Shown here: piece after piece, positions 58,225 through 64,000 of the stretch
Position numbering within the stretch: the first letter of the stretch is position 1
How the letters are laid out: each line of letters opens with the position of its first letter
Assembly: GCF_017744955.1 (NCBI RefSeq)
Contig: NZ_JAGIAG010000002.1
Span: 496,001 to 560,000, forward strand
DNA: 64,000 nucleotides
Direction of reading: 5' to 3'
DNA from: Dokdonella sp.
GTDB taxonomy: Bacteria > Pseudomonadota > Gammaproteobacteria > Xanthomonadales > Rhodanobacteraceae
Made by a program: the position numbers and the translations under genes
Notes under the pieces: generated by a model
Database searches by the model: none
What the model was told of the DNA's origin: nothing
The model's input: only the letters and a program-made list of their open reading frames with translations

Positions 58225-58938
58225 TCAGCGTGCGTCGTGGAAGATCAGTCCGATGGTGTGGCGCCGGCCGCCGCGAAGGCGGCTGACGCCGTGCCGCATC
58301 GCGACTTTCCGCACGCCGCGCCGGCCGGCTGCCGGCCGCTGGTGGACGGTGAACACCACGGCGTCGCCCTGGCGCAGTGCGACGACCTCGGCGCGTTGGC
58401 CACTCGCCGCCGCTTCGGTCACGACGAACTCGCCGCCGGTGAAATCGCTGCCGGGCTCGGACAACAGGATCGCCACCTGCAACGGAAAGACGTGCTCGCC
58501 ATAGAGGTCCTGGTGCAGGCAGTTGTAGTCGCCTTCGCCGTATTCGAGGATCAGCGGCGTCGGCCGCGTCTGGCCGGCGCGATGGCATCGTTGCAGGAAG
58601 GCATCCAGCTCGCCCGGATACTGCACGTCGACGCCGAGCTGCCGGTTCCAGCGATTGGCGACCGGTACCAGATGCGGATACAACGCATGGCGCAGCCGGT
58701 CGAGCAGCGGCGGCAACGGATAGGCGAAATACTTGTATTCGCCACGGCCGAAACCGTGGCGCGCCATGACGACGCGGGAACGATAGCCGCGCTCCAGCGA
58801 ATACAGCGCCGCGAGCCCGGCGCACTGCGCTGCGCTCAGCAGGCCCGGCAGCACGGCGTTTCCGCGGGCGTCGAGCGAACGCTCGATGCCCGCCCAATCG
58901 AACGTCTCCGCGTCGACGGCGGCGTCGTCGATCGTCAT
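58225..58938 (-). CDS. 2OG-Fe(II) oxygenase (COG3826 type)
   Basis: A 237-residue oxygenase with an intact iron triad: His142-Gln-Asp144 (CLHQDLYGE) and His216 (MRHGVSRL). The PF09859/COG3826 family is described as acting in oxidative demethylation of damaged DNA. It starts inside the stop codon of an Ada-C-like methyltransferase gene (ATGA), so both are made together, much as alkB follows ada in E. coli. The exact lesion is unknown; a protein hydroxylase role cannot be excluded. Confidence 0.87.
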   Translation of the reverse strand: MTIDDAAVDAETFDWAGIERSLDARGNAVLPGLLSAAQCAGLAALYSLERGYRSRVVMARHGFGRGEYKYFAYPLPPLLDRLRHALYPHLVPVANRWNRQLGVDVQYPGELDAFLQRCHRAGQTRPTPLILEYGEGDYNCLHQDLYGEHVFPLQVAILLSEPGSDFTGGEFVVTEAAASGQRAEVVALRQGDAVVFTVHQRPAAGRRGVRKVAMRHGVSRLRGGRRHTIGLIFHDAR

Positions 58939-59495
58939 CGCACGCCTTCCCTGGCGAGCAGGGCGCGTTTGCGTTCGGTGCCCCAGCGGTAGCCAGCGAT
59001 CGCGCCGTCGCGGCGCACCACGCGATGGCACGGAATGGCGAGCGCGAGCAGATTGGCCGCGCAGGCGCCGGCGACGGCGCGAGCCGCCGTCGGCGCGCCG
59101 AGATCCTGCGCGACATCGCCGTAGCTGCGCGTGCGTCCCGCCGGAATGCCGGACAACGCCCGCCAGACGTTCTGCTCGAAATCGGTGCCGCCGATGTCGA
59201 GGTCCACCGCATCTTCGGACGTCTCTCCCTCGACGCAGGCGACGACTTGGCGGAGTTCGCGCCGCAGCGAACGTCGATCCGCTTGCAGTTCGATTTCCGG
59301 AAACGCCACGGCGAGCCGGTCGCGCAACGCTTGCGCATTCTCGCCGAGCAGGATCGCGCAGACGCCGCGTCGACTGCGGCCGACCAGGATCGCGCCCAGC
59401 GCCGTTCGACCGACCGCGAAGCGAATCGGGCCGTCGACCGGGCTGTCCGGCGCGCGGAAGTGATAGCGGAACGCAGGAGAGGGAACAGGCTGCAT
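58935..59495 (-). CDS. Ada C-terminal-like O6-methylguanine-DNA methyltransferase
   Basis: A 186-residue methyltransferase with acceptor Cys156 (AIPCHRVVRRDGAIAGYRWG). Its N-terminal half (IRFAVGRTALGAILVGRSRRGVC) is much closer to the Ada C-terminal region of the neighbouring ada gene than to Ogt, so it looks like an Ada that has lost its regulatory domains or a duplicated Ada-C. It is coupled to the downstream 2OG oxygenase. An Ada-box-like site lies 59 bases before its ATG. Confidence 0.91.
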   Translation of the reverse strand: MQPVPSPAFRYHFRAPDSPVDGPIRFAVGRTALGAILVGRSRRGVCAILLGENAQALRDRLAVAFPEIELQADRRSLRRELRQVVACVEGETSEDAVDLDIGGTDFEQNVWRALSGIPAGRTRSYGDVAQDLGAPTAARAVAGACAANLLALAIPCHRVVRRDGAIAGYRWGTERKRALLAREGVR

Positions 59496-59553
59496 GGCAA
59501 TCGCTCGCGTAGGGGACGGTGATGCCAGTGTGGAAGGTCTCCGCTTCCCGCAC

Positions 59554-59569
59554 ACTCCGATCCTTGCGC
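59554..59569 (-). promoter_or_regulatory. Ada-box-like element upstream of the Ada-C-like gene
   Basis: The minus strand reads GCGCAAGGATCGGAGT, 15 of 16 identical to the ada site, 59 bases before the start codon. CACACT followed by GGCA lies 21 bases beyond it, at the same distance as TATGCT-GGCA in the ada promoter. Confidence 0.7.
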
Positions 59570-59623
59570 TGAGATCCGCCCGCCGCAATCGCGTGCGGAT
59601 ATCGCCTCCTTCGCCCTGCCGCG

Positions 59624-59935
59624 CTATCGGCGCGAGGCGATGCGCCCGGCGATGTAGGCCGCTCCCGCGGCGGCGGCGAGCACGGCCAGCGGCTGCGCGC
59701 GGACGATGCCGCGGAGCGCCTCGGCGACCTGGGCGAAGCCTTCGCGCAGTGAACCCGGCAGCGGAATCTCCTCGAATTCCACTTCCTCGGCGACGTCGAC
59801 CGGCTCGTCCCAGGAATCGGCGTCGTCCCGATCGACGTCCGTCGTCCGCCGATCGCCCTGCGTCGAATCTTCTTCGTAGGGCGTATCGGTGCTCGGGGTG
59901 AAGGGGCTTTCCCGCGTGGGATCTTGCGTCGTCAT
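59624..59935 (-). CDS. Small protein with C-terminal membrane helix
   Basis: A 103-residue acidic protein: a disordered, Asp/Glu-rich N-terminal part (about 1-60), an amphipathic helix, then a hydrophobic segment [21 protein letters not shown] at the C-terminus. The layout recalls YqjD/ElaB-type tail-anchored ribosome-binding proteins, but similarity is only in plan. It is divergent from the dehydrogenase at 60265. Confidence 0.65.
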   Translation of the reverse strand: MTTQDPTRESPFTPSTDTPYEEDSTQGDRRTTDVDRDDADSWDEPVDVAEEVEFEEIPLPGSLREGFAQVAEALRGIVRAQPLAVLAAAAGAAYIAGRIASRR

Positions 59936-60264
59936 GGCTCGCCTCGTCGGAATGTCGCACGTGGGCCGCGCGTATTGTCGGGCAGCAAGAACCGATCCAT
60001 CCATGCATCGGCATCGTCGGCGCGGAAGCACGCCTTCGCCGCAGCGGCCGCGCGGATTCGGGCGGTGCGCGAGCACAAGGAATAAATTTCCGCGAAGCGG
60101 GAAATTTGTGGCGCGCACGGCGCGCGGCGCCTGCGCGCGCGGACGCGGCAGTCGTCGGCTTCGGTGGCATGGATGGTGCAGAACTCCGCCGGTCATTCAT
60201 CGCGCCGCCGATCGGGAATTCGCGGATCGGCGCAGCGCTCTCCGTGGCCGACGAGGAATTCACG
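59936..60264. other. Divergent intergenic region
   Basis: These 329 bases between the small membrane protein and the dehydrogenase gene hold no supported gene. The one structured element is AAATTTCCGC / GCGGGAAATTT at 60084-60107, an AT-rich palindrome with a one-base bulge, possibly an operator or weak stop. The remainder is GC-rich. An in-frame upstream extension of the dehydrogenase to 60106 is not supported. Confidence 0.5.
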
Positions 60265-61263
60265 ATGCCGAGCGAACTGGACATGTATTCGACCCAACGA
60301 CGCCTGTTCCTCGGCGCCGCCGGCGCCGTGGCGGCCACCGGAATGGCGGCCGAACGCGTCGCTGCCGCGGCCGCCGCGCCGCCGCCCCTGGCCGACCCGC
60401 GTTCGCTCTATCCCAAGCCGCCGTTCGAGCGTCAATCGCAGCCGTGGCCGGGGCTCAGCGGAAAAATGAAGCCGCGCCCCGATCACGGTGAGCGCAGCTA
60501 CAAGGGGCGCGGACGCCTGGCGGGACGCAAGGCGCTGGTCACCGGAGGCGACTCCGGCATCGGCCGCGCGGTGGCGATCGCCTTCGCCCGTGAAGGGGCC
60601 GACGTCGCGATTTCGTACTTGCCGGCGGAACAGGAAGACGCCGACGAAGTGCAGCAGCTGATCCGCGACGCGGGTCGCAAGGCGGTCCTGCTGCCCGGCG
60701 ACATCCGCTCGGAAGCCTTCTGCACGAAGCTGGTCGAGGAGGCCGCGACGCGGCTCGGCGGGCTCGACATCCTCGTCAACAACGCCGGCCGACAGAAGAG
60801 CGCCGCGTCGATTCTCGACATCAGCACCGACGACTTCGACTGGACGTACAAGACGAACGTCTACGCGATGTTCTGGATCACCAAGGCGGCCGTTCCGCGC
60901 ATGCCAGCCGGCGCCAGCATCATCAACACGGCATCGGTGAACGCGTACGATCCGTCGGAGAATCTGCTGGACTACGCCTCGACGAAAGCCGCGATCGCCA
61001 ACTTCTCCAAGGGACTGGCCAAGCAGATGGCCGAACGCGGCATCCGCGTCAACGCCGTGGCGCCCGGGCCGTACTGGACGCCTCTGCAGGTGAGCGGCGG
61101 CCAGACGCAGGACAAGCTCGTGACATTCGGCCGCGACGTTCCGCTGGGCCGGCCCGGCCAGCCCGCCGAGATCGCCACGGTCTACGTGGAGCTGGCTTCG
61201 GCCGAGGCGAGCTACGTGACCGGCCAGGTCTACGGCGCCGCCGGCGGACGCGGCAATCCGTGA
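60265..61263 (+). CDS. Short-chain dehydrogenase with Tat-type signal
   Basis: A 332-residue SDR similar to the YghA/general stress protein 39 group. It has an N-terminal [18 protein letters not shown] segment with a twin-arginine motif and hydrophobic core, a proline-rich linker, then the Rossmann domain ([18 protein letters not shown], catalytic Ser in [26 protein letters not shown]). Substrate unknown. The start at 60265 keeps the Tat signal at the N-terminus. Export as a folded, cofactor-loaded enzyme is the inference; most relatives are cytoplasmic. Confidence 0.85.
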   Translation: MPSELDMYSTQRRLFLGAAGAVAATGMAAERVAAAAAAPPPLADPRSLYPKPPFERQSQPWPGLSGKMKPRPDHGERSYKGRGRLAGRKALVTGGDSGIGRAVAIAFAREGADVAISYLPAEQEDADEVQQLIRDAGRKAVLLPGDIRSEAFCTKLVEEAATRLGGLDILVNNAGRQKSAASILDISTDDFDWTYKTNVYAMFWITKAAVPRMPAGASIINTASVNAYDPSENLLDYASTKAAIANFSKGLAKQMAERGIRVNAVAPGPYWTPLQVSGGQTQDKLVTFGRDVPLGRPGQPAEIATVYVELASAEASYVTGQVYGAAGGRGNP

Positions 61264-61333
61264 GTGCGCGCCGCGCGCGCGTCCGCGAGAATGCCGGCTG
61301 TGGCGGACATCGGCGTTTTCGCCTTCCGGAAGA

Positions 61334-61987
61334 GTGACCCGCAGTTCGAGACATGACGACCCGGCAGCGTTTCCGCGCAGGCTTTCGTGCGGACGCGCGT
61401 TCGTCTACGTGGTCGGATGCCGCGACGACACGCTGCTCAAGATCGGCTTCACGCGCGATCCGATGGACCGCTGGCGCACGCTGCATCCGCGCTTCTTCGA
61501 GTTCTTCGGCCTCGACCAGGGCATTCTCGTCGCCACCGAGAAGGTCGGCGAGGCGCGTGCGCTGGAGCGCCGATTGCTGGAAACCTTTTCGAGCGATCAG
61601 GCCCTGGCGCCGCTGGCGGTGCGGGCGACGGCAGGTGGGAGTTCCGAATGGTTCCGCGGCGTGATGGCGGAGGCGGTCGATGCCGCGAAGGACGCGGCAT
61701 CGCGTCAGGGCTGGCGATGGCAGCAGCCGGACGAATGGATGCGCTCGATGCTGACGGCGCGGCTGGACGTCCTGTTCGCGTGGACCTCGGCGATGCTGGA
61801 AGCGCTCGAATTCGAGCGGCACAACGCGCCGCCCGTCGCCTCGGCGCAGGCGGGAGCCGTGTACGAACGCGCGCTGCTCGACACGCTCGATGCGTTCCGT
61901 TCGGTCGGACTGGACGTCGACGACTACGTGCCGGAGCGCGTTCGGCACTGGTATGCCGTGCGCAGCCGCGGTCCCGATGGAGACTGA
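61334..61987 (+). CDS. GIY-YIG-like (T5orf172/Mug113) domain protein
   Basis: A 217-residue protein with a GIY-YIG-superfamily domain at about 20-90. AFVYVVGCRDDTLLKIGFTRDPMDRWRTLHPRF has the VYVVG...KIGFT pattern of the T5orf172 branch, with Arg in the helix and Glu in the ALERRLLETF helix. The C-terminal 120 residues are unrecognised. Members are found in phage and bacterial proteins; nuclease activity is possible but not shown. GTG start at 61334 after a GGAAG element. Confidence 0.7.
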   Translation: MTRSSRHDDPAAFPRRLSCGRAFVYVVGCRDDTLLKIGFTRDPMDRWRTLHPRFFEFFGLDQGILVATEKVGEARALERRLLETFSSDQALAPLAVRATAGGSSEWFRGVMAEAVDAAKDAASRQGWRWQQPDEWMRSMLTARLDVLFAWTSAMLEALEFERHNAPPVASAQAGAVYERALLDTLDAFRSVGLDVDDYVPERVRHWYAVRSRGPDGD

Positions 61988-62356
61988 CCGGCGCGCGGCG
62001 AAGTGGTGCGGTCCTTCGCGATCGCACACGGTGAAGGAACGATCCGAACGGAGTGTCGAAACAGGGCAGGCGACGTCGGGAATGCGTCCGTCGTCGCCGG
62101 CTCGCGCGGCGGCCGCGCCCTTCACCTGCGTTTCACGCGATTTCGAGCGCACGAGATTTCCATGCTGCGCGCGAGCGAGTGGCGACCACGTGAAAACATC
62201 CTCGAAACGGCCCTGTCATTCTTGACAGGATGCCGCTCACGTTTGTCACCGGTAGGTTGAACGTCGGGCGCGACCGACTCGACAAACGTCGCTTCGCAGG
62301 TCTGCCGCCGTCCCTGACTGCCTCGCCGTTCGAGGCCGTACTCGAGGAGCATGCCG
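61988..62356. other. Intergenic region with palindrome before the Ig-repeat protein
   Basis: These 369 bases contain no supported gene. A perfect inverted repeat, CCTGTCA-TTCT-TGACAGG (62212-62229), includes a TTGACA hexamer, so it may be an operator over a -35 element; no matching -10 was found at 16-18 bases. Otherwise nothing is seen. Confidence 0.5.
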
Positions 62357-64000
62357 ATGAATTCCTGCGATCCCCGGACGCTTCGCGCGCGCTGCGGCGC
62401 GCATCGGCATCGCACGCCGCGCCGTGCGCTTGCGTGGCTGGCTGCGTGCGCGATCGCGCTGCTGGCGACGGCCACCGGCGCCGTCGCGGCCCCGATAGCC
62501 GTCGGCAACGGCGATTTCTCTTCCGCCGCCAATGCGGGTTCGGTCGGTGGTGGCGTCCTCGGCGGCAGCGGCACCGACGTGCCGATCGGCGCAGGACCGT
62601 GGACCGGCACCTACGCCGGCGCGATCGGCCTGCTCGCGCCGCCGACGTTGTCGATCTCGGCGACGACGCAGAAGGCGTCGATCAGCGGCCTGCTCGGCAT
62701 CAGCGCGCTCGTGCTGGTCAACAACGGCGGCTACCTCGGGCAGACGCTGACGACCAACGTGCAATCGAACACGCGCTACGTTCTTTCCGCCGACGTCGAC
62801 GCCGGGCGCGTGCTGCAGCTCGGGCTGCTCAACAACACGCACACGGGCGTGGCGATCGCCGCCGGCGGCGCCGTGCTCGCGTCGAGCGACACCCAGCCGG
62901 CCGGCGCGGTCACCTTGCAGCTGCTGCAGGGCACGACGTACCGGCTGACGATGACCTACGTGTCGCCGACGTCGATCGCGGCCAGTCCGATCGAAGTTCG
63001 GCTGTTCGCGCAGCCGCGAGGGCTGCTGACGGTCGACCTGCTGCCGACGATCACGTTCGACAACGTGGCGCTCGACGCGGTCGCGCTCGGCGTGCCCGCC
63101 GCGGTCGGCAACATCGCCGGCGACGGCCAGTCGGCGACCGTGAACACGTTGTTCCCCGTGCCGCTCGGCCTGCGCGTGCTCGACGGCGTCGGCAACGGCG
63201 TGGCGGGCACGCAGGTCACGTTCACCGCGCCGGCAGCCGGCGCGAGCGCGACGTTCAACGCCGGCGGCAACAGCGGCTCGGTGCTCGCCGTGCTCACCGA
63301 TGCGAACGGCGACGCCAGCGTGGCGACCACCGCGAACACGGTCGCCGGCGCCTACACGATCAGCGTGCAGGTGGCCGGCCTCGCCGATCCGCAGATCTTC
63401 CATCTGACCAACACGGCCGGTGCGCCGGCGGTGGTGTCCATTCCGAACGACGGCAGCGGCGGCGGCACGCAGAGCACCACCGTCGACACGCCGTTCCCGC
63501 AGCCGCTGGTGGTCGGCGTCAGCGATTCGTTCGGCAACGCGGTCGCGGCGACGTCGGTCTCGTTCGCCGTCGCGCCCGCCGCCAACGGCGCCGGTGCGAC
63601 GCTGTCCTCGCCGCAGGCGACGACCGGAGCCGACGGCCGCGCGACGATCACGGCGCGCGCGAATCTCCTCGCCGGCCAGTACGCGGTCAACGCGAGCGTC
63701 GCCGGCGTGCCGCAGGCCGCCGCGTTCTCGCTGACCAATACGGCGGGCACGCAGGCGACGATCGCCGCGTCCGGCGGCGGCACGCAGAGCACGGCCGTGA
63801 CGACGCCGTTCGCGCAGCCCCTGCAGGTCACCGTCAACGATGCGTTCGGCAATCCGGTGTCCGGCGTCGCGGTCGCGTTCAGCGCGGCGACGTCCGGCGG
63901 CGCGAGCGCCGTGCTGAGCGCCGCCTCCGCGACGACCGGCGCCGACGGTACCGCCTCGGTGGGCGCGACCGCGAACGCGCAGGCCGGCAGCTACGTCGTC
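62357..64000 (+). CDS. Large secreted protein with Big_1-type Ig-like repeats, partial
   Basis: The 548 visible residues run off the window end. A signal peptide (about residues 20-46, ending ATGAVAAP) is followed by a beta-rich N-terminal domain (about 47-235) resembling choice-of-anchor or PEP-CTERM-type lectin-like domains (IAVGNGDFSS...RLTMTYVSP). From about 245 there are Ig-like repeats of about 100 residues: V-x-x-P-F-P-x-P-L, DxFGNxVxGxxVxF, T-x-A-x-G-x-A. This is the Big_1/invasin pattern. ATG 62357 is chosen because GAGGAG lies seven bases before it; ATG 62351 is too close. Probably an adhesin or surface protein. Confidence 0.83.
   Translation, partial: MNSCDPRTLRARCGAHRHRTPRRALAWLAACAIALLATATGAVAAPIAVGNGDFSSAANAGSVGGGVLGGSGTDVPIGAGPWTGTYAGAIGLLAPPTLSISATTQKASISGLLGISALVLVNNGGYLGQTLTTNVQSNTRYVLSADVDAGRVLQLGLLNNTHTGVAIAAGGAVLASSDTQPAGAVTLQLLQGTTYRLTMTYVSPTSIAASPIEVRLFAQPRGLLTVDLLPTITFDNVALDAVALGVPAAVGNIAGDGQSATVNTLFPVPLGLRVLDGVGNGVAGTQVTFTAPAAGASATFNAGGNSGSVLAVLTDANGDASVATTANTVAGAYTISVQVAGLADPQIFHLTNTAGAPAVVSIPNDGSGGGTQSTTVDTPFPQPLVVGVSDSFGNAVAATSVSFAVAPAANGAGATLSSPQATTGADGRATITARANLLAGQYAVNASVAGVPQAAAFSLTNTAGTQATIAASGGGTQSTAVTTPFAQPLQVTVNDAFGNPVSGVAVAFSAATSGGASAVLSAASATTGADGTASVGATANAQAGSYVV

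Overview
The window is GC-rich, densely coding DNA from a gammaproteobacterium, most likely order Lysobacterales (Xanthomonadales), perhaps Rhodanobacteraceae. That assignment is inferred from several signs: the acetyl-citrulline arginine pathway (AOTCase, N-acetylcitrulline deacetylase, fused N-acetylglutamate kinase/synthase) known from Xanthomonas, heptanucleotide tandem repeats around those genes, a lexA2-imuA-imuB-dnaE2 cassette, and a secreted protein ending in IFADGFD. No rRNA, tRNA, CRISPR array or intact insertion sequence was seen.

Layout. 1-3589 (minus): a moxR, DUF58, transglutaminase operon, cut by the window start. 3735-9667: yceF facing yceD-rpmF-fabH, a small membrane ORF, fabD, an inserted ArsR/SRPBCC pair with its own promoter and palindromic operator, then fabG and acpP ending at a strong terminator. 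plsX is absent between rpmF and fabH. 9819-16673: fabF, pabB, mltG, tmk, holB, pilZ, panE, several with ATGA overlaps. 16683-20371 (minus): a secreted beta-helix protein, sufE, cysS. 20593-21138: an envelope glycine-zipper protein.

21516-32731: arginine and proline biosynthesis, argF', argG, argE', argB(NAGS/K), argC, an alphaproteobacterial-type proS, argH, proB, proA. Heptamer repeats flank and enter argF', argG and argE'. 32840-36855: a processive GT2 glycosyltransferase facing a PIG-L deacetylase/hydrolase pair and an unrecognised conserved-looking gene. 37031-43019: SOS mutagenesis cassette controlled by a perfect GTAC-N4-GTAC palindrome that runs into the lexA2 start codon. 43094-48322 (minus): an HU-like protein, then a secreted two-gene operon including a 1295-residue protein with seven Ig-like repeats and a degenerate zincin-like motif.

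48460-51520: a vitamin B6 locus, ptsJ-like MocR regulator divergent from yggS-pdxK. 51546-54870 (minus): UvrA-like ABC ATPase, VOC protein, AraC regulator. 55437-59495 (minus) is the most interesting region, an alkylation-damage island. It holds ada and a 2OG-Fe(II) oxygenase, ogt with a small unknown gene, and an Ada-C-like methyltransferase with a second 2OG oxygenase. Each of the three transcription units carries the same Ada-box-like element (CGCAAG-N3-CGGAGT) 50-61 bases before its start codon. The Ada protein has lost three of the four zinc cysteines of its N-terminal domain, and one oxygenase has lost the iron-binding Asp. 59624-64000: a small membrane protein, a Tat-signal short-chain dehydrogenase, a GIY-YIG-like protein, and the start of a large secreted Ig-like repeat protein cut by the window end.
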